From Amaurobius ferox (Eukaryota; Arthropoda; Arachnida; Araneae; Amaurobiidae), in the NCBI GenBank assembly GCA_951213105.1, contig OX578135.1:162781250-162845249 (forward strand): a stretch of 64,000 nt of DNA. The letters are read 5' to 3'. A model generated the notes under the pieces. It saw nothing but the letters and a program-made list of their open reading frames with translations, had not been told where the DNA came from and searched no databases. The position numbers and the translations under genes were made by a program. Position 1 is the first letter of the stretch. Every line of letters begins with the position of its first letter. Positions 1-12,302 of this stretch are shown here, in pieces.

Positions 1-659
1 ATAATGCAATTTTTTGTTATGTCATTGCATGGCTTCTAAGGTGTTACTAAAAACATTTCAAGTTGCTTTTTCATTTTCCTGCTTTAATATATATGAGCTT
101 AAATATTGAAATTTTTTAAAAACAAGCTTATTTGGTCTTCCACAACTGAAAAGGAGGAGGAGGTATATCAGTGTTCTCCTCAGGCATTTTTAATGGGCAC
201 AAAACCCGGCTAATTTTACTGACTGCCCGGTTGCAATTTGTATCTTATAATATGACTGGCTATTGACCATTTTCATATACGTCATAATGTGACATCAGAG
301 TTGTTTGCATCACTATATTAGACAAAATAAATGCCAATATGGTAATGGATCTGGCCATGATATTGTTATCAGGAATGGTAAAAAATGACATCTTTGAAAA
401 AGGTATATTTATAACCATTGTGTACTTAAAATGTTGATTGTACCATAAAGGGTGGTTCTTTATGGCAAAGCAGTTTTCTTCACCCAACAGGGCTGACAAA
501 GTAGATTTACCAGTTGTGGCATCATATAAAAATGGTCAATACCTGTAAGCACTGCTGAGTATGAAAGAAGTTTTTCTGTTTTAAAACAGATGATTAAAAC
601 CTGCTAAAGGATTCATATGAAGCAGAACACTAAATAAAGTAATGCTAATTTCATTAGAA
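1..659. other. No recognisable gene
   Basis: AT-rich sequence with only short chance ORFs (largest 79 codons, 260-499). No transposon ends or RNA gene recognised. Confidence 0.5.
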
Positions 660-1560
660 AAACCAGGTCTAACAGATTGATGTCCTTGCTTCGGTTTCCT
701 ATGTATTTCTTTTCTTTTCCTTGCCAAGTTTGCCCCACCGGGCAACTTTTCTGGACCACCAGGCTTCCACATTTATGGGGTGGAGAACACTGTATACAGA
801 CAAAATTTAACAGGACAAAACCTTTATGTATGTTGTTAACCCGAAAATTTAATTGTTATTCTAATTCTTTTCATCGATAACTACAGCACTCATTCCAATC
901 TCCTAAATGCCATTAAGTTTATGCCTCTAAATTCAACATTCATGTTGCAACCCTTGGATCAAAGGATCATTCAAAGTAAGATACAGATGAGAACTGGTAT
1001 AAAAACTTTTGGACGCTTTCAACGATTGCAATACCCTTCTCACCATAATTGTTTTGGATGCATTGAGGATGGTAAACTATGTTTGGAGGAATGTTACAGA
1101 GAAGACAATCAAGAAAGATTTCCTAAAAGCAGAATTTAGGCAAAGGAGTAACATGGAAGAGGAGGAACAACAGAAGACTATTTACAGTATGAAGTACAAG
1201 CCAAAGAAGTAAATTTAGAAGAGTGAATGATCATCAAGAATAGACTTAATCTAGACATTTCATGTGAAGGCTTTTTAGACATGGACTATAATGGCAACAT
1301 ATGGAATGTTAACAAATGCAGAGATCATAGACAAAGTGAAAGACATTTCTGATGAAACATAGAAGCAAACAAATTCACCTAAAGATATAACCTATTAAGA
1401 AGAGATATAAGAAGCCGAGAAGGCCATTTGAAATGTCGAGAACTTGCATTAAATCTCAGGAAGATATAAGTCAGGATGTATTCGTGGCTATTGCTAAGCT
1501 TCAGAAAATTGTACAATCACAAAGTCAGGCATCAGAAACTACTGACAGACTATTTTTATT
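660..1560 (+). pseudogene. Pogo/Tigger-type DDE transposase remnant
   Basis: Decayed coding sequence in changing frames. Near 860-960 it reads IDNYSTHSNLL and then MPLNSTFMLQPLDQRIIQ, the LDN-x-x-x-H followed by PNxTSxxQPMDQGxI pattern of Tigger/jerky-like transposases. Near 1010-1210 a second frame reads DAFNDCNTLLTIIVLDAL then YVWRNVTEKTIKKDF, matching the C-terminal DAI...AW..V...T segment. Around 1480-1560 a further stretch ends in KLLTDYFY, like the common QSKITDFF tail. Stops and frameshifts make it non-functional. The N-terminal helix-turn-helix part was not recognised and terminal repeats were not found. Confidence 0.7.
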
Positions 1561-1892
1561 AAAGTATGCCAACATTGTTTTATTTACAACCTAATACTTG
1601 CTATTGTATTAATAAAATATCTTCAATTAAACCTTTTTATTTTCTTTCTTCATTCCCATTAGATTCAAGATAAACAGGTTCTAATGTAGTATACTACTCT
1701 GTGTTTTCTTAAATGTTGAAAAATTTTGAACATTTTCCACGTATTATTTTTTCTTAATTCTTTTATAAATGACATATGGCAGAATTCCCTCTTTTAAAAA
1801 GTCACAGTTTTGGCAAGCAATTCGTTTTATCTATTTATTATTGAAATTCAGCATATGCAATATAGCAATTTATGATGTGAAATATCTATAGT

Positions 1893-3300
1893 CAGGATAT
1901 TTAGCTGAAATCGAAACGTTATGAAAAATGTAAACATTTTGGATGCTTATATCTCCGAACATAATAGATAAAAACGTAAACAATTTATACTCCCCTTGTT
2001 AGAAATAGTGTACCATTTATGAATATGTAAAAATAATTTCAATATTTTAACACTTTTTTTCTGAAAAATAATAATAATAAATAAGTTTTTTTGTTCAAGT
2101 GAGATTTTGCGTCACTTTGCTTCCTTTCACATTAAATATCTTCTAAACTATAAAAGATATGAAGAGTAAGTAATAAAAATATTGAGTAGGAAATCCAATT
2201 TCTAAATTAATAATTTGTTTTAATGAAGTTCTTAATCATTTTTGAGCAATCATCCTGTCACGTTGATGAAGTGAGAATTTTCTGCGAGAAGTTTGTAATG
2301 CTCAGATCTTTAAATCTAAAAGTGTAAGCTACAAACAAGTGGGCAATTTGTAGCCCTTTGAAAACCCTACAAGGATACATAATTGGATTTTGGATCAGCT
2401 GCTTAGTTTTTGAAATATAGTGGTGTTAATTTTATATTTTGAACTATTTTTATTTTTATAAGACGATAAATGTCATTCACGCAAAACGATGGTGGTTCCA
2501 TAAAACTGCTAATTTTTTTTCTTACAATCTGTTATCAGATCTATAAAACTGCAAAACTGCCAACAAAATAATATACCATTTCTATCAACATCTCCATCTA
2601 CTACCATCACTCCACGGGATAACAAAATAATTTTGAAAATTCCAATAAGAAATTATACGCGACATGCTACATGACAGGTTCGGACAGCTAACACACACAC
2701 CCTTAACCTTATCCAAGTAGTTTTGCATTATTGTGCTTGGGATTACTCAGTCTGACTTTTTGATGTGAACAACATCTATGTTTGGGGTTTCTGTGGCTGA
2801 AAACCGAGCGTTACGAAAAATTTTATACTTCCTGAACTTGATAGATAAAAATGAAATAATATTTCTTGTTTCATCAGAAATATGATGCAGATTATGAATA
2901 TAAAAAAATAATTTCAATATTTTGAACTTTTTTCAAAAAAACTTTTTAGTATCTGTTCGAGCGAATGTTTTTTTCATTTTTCTTACTTTTACTCAAAATA
3001 TCTCAGAAACTATAATAGACATAAATAGTAAGTGACAAAAATATGTATTAGGAAATTTAGTTTCTAAATCTACATTTTTTTTTAAAAAAGCTTTTGTAGT
3101 TTTTGAGCAATCATCTTGTCAAGTTGAAGATTAAAAATTTGAATTTTTCAAGTTTGTAATGCTTATACCTCAAAAACTAAAAGTGCTAGCTATGAACAAA
3201 AAACAAGAATTTGTAACTCTTTGCCAGTCCTACAAGTGTATATAATTGGGTTTTTGATTGAGCTCTTAATTTTCAAAGTATGGTGATTATAATTTCGATA
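1893..3300 (+). repeat. Repeat R2, two direct copies
   Basis: Two diverged copies in the same orientation, about 1893-2427 and 2782-3300, separated by about 350 bp of other sequence. Shared landmarks in order: a GTTACGAAAAA-like start, ATAGATAAAAA, AATAATTTCAATATTTT, a GAGCAATCATC...TGTCA block, TTTGTAATGCT and CCTACAAG...ATAATTGG. A third copy is on the minus strand at about 50476-50915. No ORF of note; class unknown. Confidence 0.7.
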
Positions 3301-5170
3301 TTTTAGTATTTTAACTTAGGTTTTCTTATGGGTGGGAAAACTGTAATTTTTAAGATATTACAATTGTTGCTTCATCTATTTACTTACTCCTTGATGAAGT
3401 ATTGGTGCATAAGCACCATATATTTTATTATGTTTAAAAAAAAATTAAGTTAAATTAACTTGGGGATTCTAAAGATGTATAATGATGAGTTTTGAATTGA
3501 ACAGATGGAAACATATGTATTTATGTGCCGCCAGGCAAGTTTACAGATTAACTTGAATCTAAAATCTTAGACACTATATTGTGTAAGTTTAATTTATATA
3601 CCGACAAGCAAGATAGTAAAATAATTTGATATTTTGAAAGCAAGTAACTTGTAGCACTTTGAAAGTCTGTAAGCAAAAGAAATTAGTCTGAATAAAATTG
3701 TTGAATTTTACTGGAGTTTTATTCTACAATATGTTATTTGCTCAAAACCATTTCAGCTCTATTGGATTGGAGTCACTGCTAATTTCTTCTGTTTGTGAGC
3801 ATGGACAGTTTTCATGACACACTGTCTTTACACTCATCCTTTACTGTTGCTTTTATGCGATTTTACCATTCAGTTAAAAACGTATGTATATGTATGTAAA
3901 CGTATGTACGCCAGCTGATAAAAATAAAAAAGTAGCATGGAAAGAAAAACTCAAGCTAAAAACTTTAATTTAACTGCACATATAATCATTACCTAGATTT
4001 TTATCTACAAACATATTTTAAAACACAACTGTTTAAACCAACATTATATTAAAAATATCCCTATTGTTTTTAATATTGCAAAATGACAGTAACTTGTGTG
4101 CATATCATAATGAAAAATCCAGATCCCATAGCTAACAGTTACTTGTTGAAAATCTTGAGAGTATATCAAGTTAACGGTAGACACCTAAATTTCTGAAATC
4201 AGATAAATAGAACCCAAAACACAGATATTATACATACTCTCTGCACCCCACCATGTACCCACCTACTATGCAGACAGCATCACAATTGCAAGTAAACCAC
4301 AACAGGAAACTCAGTCAGTAGACTTTTTGTCTCACCAACCTTAGTCAACAAAAAAAAAAAAAGACCGAAAGTATAAATTAAACATCTATTATTATTTTTT
4401 TCTCAAAAAGATACCCTGCAATTCTAGATGTTTAGCTCTAGATAAAATTGTGACTTTCTGCTTTGAGAATTTGCACAGTTTTATGAACAGTTTGAAATGT
4501 TCTTGGAATTTTGGGTTTTGAGGTGGCTTTTTGCAGATAATTAAAAATCTGTTACTTTTTTTAATATCTGAATATTATATGCTCATCTCAAGATCTGCAT
4601 CACCCATTTAAAAGATAAACTGCAACTTGTATGCCAAGAATTCATATTTTACATGGCCGTACTTACTTGCGGACTTATTTATATCGTCAGGTGCTCTTAA
4701 TAGTGTAAATTGAAATGTTTTAACCAATGTTCATATTCATGTAAATTTATTTTCTTACATATTATCTCTGAAAAATTCCTTGAAGAAATAAATGCCTGCC
4801 GTTTGAAATACTTTCTCAAAACAAGCACATTTCTACAGATATCAAATTAAAAACCCCTTCAGTGTAATCACATTATTTCAACAAAAACAGAGTTTTGAAG
4901 ATGCAGCCAATTCTTGACTAATGGTGAAGATGAGTAGCCATGGATAACTCAAAATCATTGTCAAGAAAAGGATGACTAACTAATAAATAAAATGGACAAA
5001 TCAATCTGATTGCATTGCTGAGTTAATACAAAGTTTGGCAGCATATATGTCTAAATTTTCTTTTTTTCCCATCATGCTGTATAAAGTCTATATGAAACAT
5101 TTCACATTTAGATAATGGATTGTGTGTATCAGTTATTAAACATAGTCTCATACATTGAATTATGGTAGCT
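3301..5170. other. No recognisable gene
   Basis: AT-rich, many stops in all frames, no transposon ends seen. A short GTATGTA run occurs near 3880-3910. Confidence 0.5.
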
Positions 5171-5199
5171 ACTGTAAGAATCATAGTTCTTTCAAAGCA

Positions 5200-5234
5200 A
5201 TATATATATATATATATATAAGCTACAGTATCTA

Positions 5235-5275
<41 letters not shown>
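5200..5275. repeat. (TA)n microsatellite
   Basis: Two TA runs, about 5201-5220 and 5242-5273, directly abutting the left end of the foldback element. A CA/TA tract follows its right end at about 6193-6230. Confidence 0.95.
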
Positions 5276-5277
<2 letters not shown>

Positions 5278-6190
5278 GGGTGTCCCAAAAAACATGCTTT
5301 AATTCTTTACCTGTTGGAAATAAGTGGGCAATATAAATTGCAAAAATGTTGAAAGTAAGGTAGGAAATAAGACTACATTAATGAAATATTCCTCCCATTA
5401 ATTTGCAAAAAGTTACACTTTTTAAATTTTTATACGATCCCCTTAGACAAATTTGGTCAATCAGAAAATTGTTAATGCAACAAGATCATTAAAAAAACCC
5501 AGCATATCTGTATCTTTAAAATCAACTGAATTATGATAAGGGGAAAAAAATCTGACTTATGCCACTTTCCCGTACCATGTGAAAGGCTGTTTAATCTGTG
5601 AAAATAGGGATCATAAACAAATTGACGATGGAAATTGTTTAGATCAAAAATACGTTAATATGTGTCAAAATTTTTTATCACAAATGCATCTAAATAAAGC
5701 ATTACACAGACAGAGATCAAACAGTTACCTTACACCTTTCTGGTAGGTCGGACGGTTGGGTTTCAACAACAACAACAACAGACAGAGATCATATAAAGCA
5801 ATGGTACTCACTACCCGGTTGGGTATCTTATGTATTATCATCCAGTTTTATCTTTTCTGTGATATGTCACAAATTTAAATTTCTAATTTGATATAGGGTC
5901 CCCATTCACAATGTTCAATTATATATAACTCACTCAATTTTAAAGATACAGATATGCAGTGTTTTTTAAATGATCTTGTTGCATTAAAAATGTTCTGATT
6001 GACCAAATTTGTTTAAGGAGGTCGTATAAAAATTTAAAAAGTGTAACCTTTTGCAAATTAATGGGAGGACTATTTCATTAACATAGTCTTATTTCCTACC
6101 TTACTTTCAACATTTTTGCAATTTACATTGTCCACTTATCTCCAACAGGTAAAGAATTAAAGCATGTTTCAATCTTTTTGGGACACCCTG
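5276..6190. mobile_element. Foldback / mariner-like MITE with ~290 bp inverted arms
   Basis: Begins CAGGGTGTCCCAAAAAA and ends TTTTTGGGACACCCTG. Inverted similarity continues through the TTAATTCTTTACCTGTTGGA, TAATGGGAGGA-type and AACAAGATCATT-type blocks, so the arms are about 5276-5560 and 5900-6190. The CAGGGTGTCCCA terminus is common on arthropod mariner-type elements. No transposase is present. A SINE fragment interrupts the middle. TA repeats flank the element, so its target duplication cannot be read with certainty. Confidence 0.85.
5706..5791 (+). mobile_element. 5'-truncated SINE fragment with target duplication
   Basis: The 14-bp duplication ACAGACAGAGATCA (5706-5719 and 5778-5791) flanks about 58 bp. 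The insert is the 3' end of the SINE found whole at 33918-34206: the GTAGGTCGGACGGTTGGG stem side and then (CAA)n. The tRNA-like 5' part is missing. This shape is typical of LINE-mediated insertion. Confidence 0.85.
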
Positions 6191-6193
6191 TAT

Positions 6194-8910
6194 ACACACA
6201 CACATACACACACACACACATATATATATAGTTAATTTATATGTACCCACTTTTCATGAAAAAGTTGTACATTTAATAATATGTCAATGAGTGAAAACAA
6301 AATGTATTTCATTAATCCATAACCAGTGGCTCAAATTTCAGTATCTAGTCACCATAAATATTTTGTACTCTCTAGCTATTATTAAATAATATTATGTATG
6401 TGTAGAAGAGCACAATACCCATGATAATGTAGCAGTACCTGATGTACGAATATCCCGACTGCTTGATTAATTAGACTTTTTGAATCTCACTTGCTTAAAG
6501 GTAAATTGCTATTAAAAAGCCTTACGCTTGGTATCTTTATGAAAAAGTGTACTTAGTTGACAATTTGAGAATTCTCTTTTATTGAAAAAAGATATTATAT
6601 TTTATAATCTAATTAAAAATAAATAAATTGTAGTTGTCCAGTTTTGAAAAGAAACTTACCAGTGGCAAGTGTTTTGAGTCTGCTAATTTCTGTGATATTA
6701 TGTTAGATAGCCACTTTCTATTGTAGAAATATAGCACTCAAAGAAAGCCTTGCCCATTGCATCCTAATTTTTTATGAACCACAAAACTTTTATGTTCAAT
6801 GAATACTGCAGTTAGATTCTAAAACTCTGAGGTTATTAGTCTATGTTTTACATAAAATAAATGTAGATGTTTTTAGCCTAACAAATACATTGAAAGTTTT
6901 TATATTAGCATTTGAGGGTAATTAAAATTGTGAAGTTTAATATCACAAAATGCTGGTAAATCTTGCACCCATTTTCTAGCAAACACTCATTAGACAAATA
7001 AGGCAACTATGCATGTAAAATAAAGACCATACCCATTTAGATATTTTTAATTCCAATTCCGGTCTGCAAAAATTCTGTACTAGTCCATATACATAGTTAA
7101 TAGATATACTATTTACTAATAGAAGATCCATGATTTTGAAAAATTGCCCATTTTTATTATTGTACTATTTGCAAAAAATATGAATTTTCATTTTTTTTAC
7201 TATATAAAAAATTGGTTTATTTCTTTCAATAGCTATGGTAACAAATATCTGAATAACTAGGAAAATGTTTTCATCAAGATATTAAGAATTTTCTAACATA
7301 CATTTTTTTCAACTCTGGTTTCCAGAAATTTGAAAAGAAACAGGATGAAGATATGTTTTTAGAAATTTTTTAATCAATGATATGATGATTTTAAAACTGA
7401 AAAAAATCACAACTTGTATGGGAATTTTTTAATATCACAAATTCATAAATCTTATAACACATTCGTTTTCCCTCAAATACTGAGTAGTAAGGAAATGCTA
7501 ATTGCATATAAATAAAATATTACATTACAGGAAAATAAATTATTTGCAAATTTTAAAGTATGTTACAGTATATGCTGTTTTCTTAATGTACACTTTTGCA
7601 AAACTAAATTCACATTTTACAATTAAAATAATATATACCACTTAAAATGGTTTTATAAAAGTTGTAATGTTTCAAAAATTCATTTTTTTAAAATTTAGAC
7701 AGACTAGTACTTACTGTGATCATAATAAAAGTATTGAACAAAATGTAATTTTTTCAAGTTAATTCTACTAGCTTCTGTATAATGGAAATACCGGTTAATG
7801 TTTTTAAAATTATATCTCTTCAAATAATTTTCAATAGTGTAGCTACTTTCTCAGAACTATCCTAGTCCAGTAAATGAAAGAAAACTAGAGGGGGGGGGGG
7901 GGGGAGACTTGGAAGATTTATCGGAAGTAGTAATGCAAAACTTGGTACATATGTGTTGGTCATTATAATAAACATAAAAAGTCACCAATCTAAGCTGTGC
8001 TTCAATCGTCATCTTTGAAAATGGCAGCAATTTTTTTTTTCTTTTCTGATACAGTAAATGATAAGAGCATATCATGAGCATGATTTTTTTTGTATAAAAC
8101 TCATACAGTAAGTGATAAGAGCACAATGCCCAACTGCAAAAATGCTAACAGACAAAAATCTAAAACTTTGGTCATACACAGTTTTTTGTGAAAGATAATA
8201 CCCAATGGGCCAAAGATTATTGTTGCACAGTCCTGATTCAATTTCCAATCAAAAAGTGATCTTTACATTTTTGGCAATATTTACTGCATCTAGATGTACT
8301 CAATTGCCTGGTACTTCATAATGATGCTGGCTGATAAACATTCCAAACACATTCATAGTAAAATTGATACATGTAATGAAGACAATTTTTTTACAAAACC
8401 GTGGAAAAATAAAGAGGGTGTTTGAATGGTGACATAAAAAAGCTAACCTCTAAAACTAAAAATTTTGAACCGAGATAAAAATGGTAGTGTATGCTAAGAG
8501 GGAGTCCAGCCCTCTCCCTCACTAAGAATTTTCTTTGTATTTTTTATAAGGTAAGCTAATATTTATTTGTTATTAAAGATACCTGGTGCAATCTTGCTTT
8601 AAAATTAGTTATTTTTGTTAATAGCAGAAATAACAAGGCCTTGACCAATATTTTAAAATGATGTTGCCTCAAGAGTATTTCAAACAACACATAATTTGTT
8701 GATAAGCTTTAACAAGAGTGATATTATTCCAGTTGAGGCATACAATTCCAACTTCTGGAGTGCCTCCTATTAAAATGTTTCATAGCCATAATTTTAAAAA
8801 TGTTCATCAATAAGACCTAACAAACATGCTTCATACTGGATGATTTCGTTACAGATTCTCAACAGTATGTCCACATAATAGGTTGGGAATCTAGTTGTGT
8901 AGGCAATTTT
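6194..8910. other. No recognisable gene
   Basis: AT-rich sequence with short ORFs only. Contains a G homopolymer at about 7892-7905. Confidence 0.5.
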
Positions 8911-10009
8911 TAACACTTTACAAGATAGTTGAAAAGTGTTTATGATGTTGATTATGTCTGTCTGTTCGCACAATAACTGTCGTAAAAATGACTTTATCAA
9001 AATAAAATTTTAGTATGTTGTTGAGACGGTCTGTGGGACATATGGGAATGTAAACGAATAATGTCACCCAATTAGTTTTGGATTGAATCCGGGTTAAAAA
9101 AATTAAATACATTGAACCCTATGGGATCTAATTTTTCAACCATTTTTAAGCAAAGTTAAAATTCACAAACTGCTTTGAAAATTTTAGGAAATATTCAAAT
9201 TATTCCATAAAATATATAAAAAAAATTTCAGCAAAATATGTTTGGTAGTTTTTTAAAATAAAAATGAAAATAATAATTACATCCATATAATATGAAGAGA
9301 TCATGTGACCCACTTTAAAATAAAATATGGCATCCATCTTTTTTCCCAGTGTCAAAATCATGATTTTTAAAGTTTCTTTAAATTTATATTTAGTGTTGCA
9401 CCCATCCTAAAACCGCATTATTTTTGTATTTTTTCTGTGCATCTATATTCTGTGCCAATACAATTTCAATCTTTTTTAGTTTAAAATGATCATCAAACTT
9501 TTATTATAGTGTGTCAGAAATAGTGTTAGAGGTGGAACTAATTGCAACAAAAATGATTCTTGTTGTAAATGGTAAGTAATACGCTCCTAATCAACATACT
9601 AAAAATATACATCCGTACTGTTGTGCAAAATGTTTTTTTTTGCCGCCATCTTGAAAAATCACAAAAAATTTAAAAAAATCATGTGTGGTATCAAATTACA
9701 GGAAATTTCATGCTGAAAAAGAATATGATATTGGTTTAAAAAAAGAAAAGGAAATAATAAAATGGTGGCCGAAAAACTGAAAGCTTTTGCAGTGTAGATA
9801 AACATATTTTTATTAATCTAAGCAGCTTAAAAATCCTAGGTAGCTTTAACTTCGCTCACAATTTAAAAAAAATGTTAAATTAAAATAATTAAAATGTTTA
9901 TTATTTAAAGTTCACGTTAAACAAAATCTAAAATTTGAAAAAGTTATACAATAAAAGGGGTTTTTATAATACAAAATCATATTTTTTTCATCAAAATCAA
10001 ATCTCATCT

Positions 10010-11166
10010 AAATCAAAACTGTCTCCTGTGTTTGTTAGTCCTTTCCACAACAGTTTTAGAAACTACTGAACATGGAAGTCCATATCGGCGACATGTACAT
10101 TTCATGGTGTTACATGGTTCTTCAATTGTAGTTTGGTAGGCACATTTAATCAGATTTATGAGTTTGTCTGGTGTTGGGCTCAAGTCTGTTAATATCGGCT
10201 GAAATTCTCCATCAACCAACTGCCAACCCCATAGTGTAGGATCAGGGTTTGGCATATTCAGATTTTTCCAAATAAAACACTGTAAATGCACTCGAAGTAG
10301 ATGGTATTTCGTTGCATTTTGTGTTGGAGGCAAACAAGCTATATCAAGTTATTTTTTAGCTGAAGCTATTTTCCTAATGTATTGTTCATAACGAAGTACA
10401 TTTAGGTTGCTTGTATCAATGTTACCTCCATTTAGTGACACAATAACTTTACAGCCAATTTCGACTAAATATTTTTTATTAAGATCCTCGGATGATCCAA
10501 AATAGGAAGCCCATTCGCATAAGATTTGGGATTTTATGATATTCTTGAAAGCAGAAGATTTACTTTTGCCAAATAACGCACTGGTGGTGTCACACCCTGT
10601 TAATGCGTGAACAAAAAGTAAAGTTTTGCAAGCCTCCTCTCCAATAGATCTTTGCATGGCTTGAATGCCACGAACTTTATCAGATTGTGTGGCAGACTGC
10701 ATTAAAATGTTCTTAAAAGAATGATATAGTAGTAGGATTACGATATCAGTATCATCAGCTACTACAGTGACATGTTTTTCCTTGGCTATGTTTAAAGCTT
10801 CTTTGACGATTAGTGTGTCTGCATCACTTTCTGTATGAATGACGGAATGACCATAAAGCGTTGTTTGTTTGTGGAGTTAGAAAGAAATTTGTTTTTGTTG
10901 ATGATCACAGGCGAATTTTCATCAAAGACTACTACAACAGATGACTGCTTCATGTGCAATCTGTGCTCCATATCTTTTATATTTGGTTTTTCATACCCAC
11001 CAAACACTATTGTCACTTTTCCATACCTTCTGTTGACATACGATTCGTGTTGCCTTATGACATCACCAACTGTTGCAGAAGCGGACCATGGTAACTGGTG
11101 AATTAATGCACCACCATCAAGAACGTAGGAAGTACTTTTCTGGGAATGAGACAGTTGTATTTCATT
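10010..11166 (-). pseudogene. PIN-like orphan protein, left-arm copy (broken)
   Basis: Reading minus from about 11150: TSYVLDGGALIHQLPW, then RRYGKVTIVF, KQSSVVVVFDENSPV, then after a frame change ESDADTLIVKEALNIA and VTVVADDTDIVILLL, then HALTGCDTTSALFGK, RYEQYIRKIASAKK, LPPTQNATKYHLLRVHLQ, LWGWQL and a Cys-rich CTCRRYGLPC tail. The acidic DADT and DDTD clusters suggest a PIN/FEN-like metal-dependent nuclease fold; this is inference. The same architecture belongs to an arthropod family usually annotated only as uncharacterised. Stops and frameshifts break this copy, notably at 10345 and near 10800. The N-terminal part upstream of the centre is absent. Confidence 0.75.
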
Positions 11167-12302
11167 GTATGTCAACAGAAGGTATGGAAAAGTGACAATA
11201 GTTTTTGATAGGCATGAAAAACCAAATATAAAAAATATGGAGCACAGATTGCGCATGAAGCAGTCGTCTGTTGTAGTAGTCTTTGATGAAAATTCGCCTG
11301 TGATCATAAAAAAAAACAAATTTCTTTTTAACTCACAAACAACGCTTTATCAATATACTGGGAAGTTATTTTCAAGGAAGAGGTCATTTCGTCATTCATA
11401 CAGAAGGTGATGCAGACACACTAATCGTCAAAGAAGATTTAAACATAGCCAAGGAAAAACCTGTCACTGTAGTAGCTGATAATACTGATATTTTAATCCT
11501 ACTACTATATCATTCTCCTAAGAACATTTTAATGCAGTCTGCCACACAATCTGATAAAGTTCGTAACATTCAAGCCATGCAAAGATCTATTGGAGAGGAG
11601 GCTTGCTAAAATTCACTTTTTGTTCACGCATTAACAGGGTGTGAAAGCGCCAGGCCGTCTGACTCGTCCAGAGGACTTAAGAGTATCTATTTGGACGACC
11701 GGGCATTAACAGGGTGTGACGCCACCAGTGCATTATTTGGCAAAAGTAAATCAACCTTCTGCTTTCAAGAATGTCATAAAATCCAACATCTTATGCGAAT
11801 GGGCTTCCCATTTGGGATCATCTGAAGATGTTACTAAGAAAGATTTGGTCGAAATTGGCTCTAAAGTTATTGTGTCACTATATGGAGGTAACATCAACAC
11901 AAGCAACCTAAATGTGCTTCGTTATGAACAATACATTAGGAAAATAGCTTCAGCTAAAAAATAATTTGATACAGCTCGTTTGCGTCCAACACAAAATGCA
12001 GCGAAATACCATCTACTTCGAGTGCATTTGCAGTGTTTTATTTGGAAAATCTTAATATGCCAAACCCTGATCCTACACTATGGGGTTGGCAGTTGGTTAA
12101 TGAAGACTTGAGCCCAGCACCAGACAATCTCTTAAATATGATTAAATGTGCCTGCCAAACTACAGTTGAAGAACCAAGTAACACCATGAAATATACATGT
12201 CGCCGATATGGACTTCCATGTTCAGTAGTTTGTAAAAACTGTTATGGAAAGGACTGCACAAACACAGGAGACAGTTTTGATTTAGATGAAGATGAGATTT
12301 GA
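11167..12302 (+). pseudogene. PIN-like orphan protein, right-arm copy (broken)
   Basis: Inverted counterpart of the left-arm gene, reading outward. It starts YVNRRYGKVTIVF at 11167, continues with QSSVVVVFDENSP, GDADTLIVKEDLNIA, ADNTDILILLL (one acidic residue of the left copy is Asn here), HALTGC, a 58-bp SINE scrap, ALFGKSK, ILCEWAS, RYEQYIRKIASAKK and WGWQLV, and ends with a better-kept Cys tail CTCRRYGLPCSVVCKNC before TGA near 12300. Frameshifts and at least one stop disrupt it. The longest open pieces are 11716-11964 and 12033-12302. Confidence 0.75.
11628..11719 (-). mobile_element. 58-bp SINE 3'-end scrap with 17-bp target duplication
   Basis: GCATTAACAGGGTGTGA occurs at 11628-11644 and 11703-11719, and the ORF of the right arm is interrupted exactly there. 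The 58-bp insert resembles the 3' stem-loop of the SINE at 33918-34206: a CGTCTGACTCGTCCA side and a TTTGGACGACCGG side. It shows no CAA tail. The duplication interrupts the HALTGCD motif of the orphan gene. Confidence 0.75.

Noticed and set aside
5155..5352. ORF rich in Tyr-Ile repeats
   Set aside because: Translation of the TA microsatellite and the foldback end.
10835..11101. Plus-strand ORF in the left palindrome arm
   Set aside because: It is the antisense of the orphan gene in that arm; the sense frame is on the minus strand.
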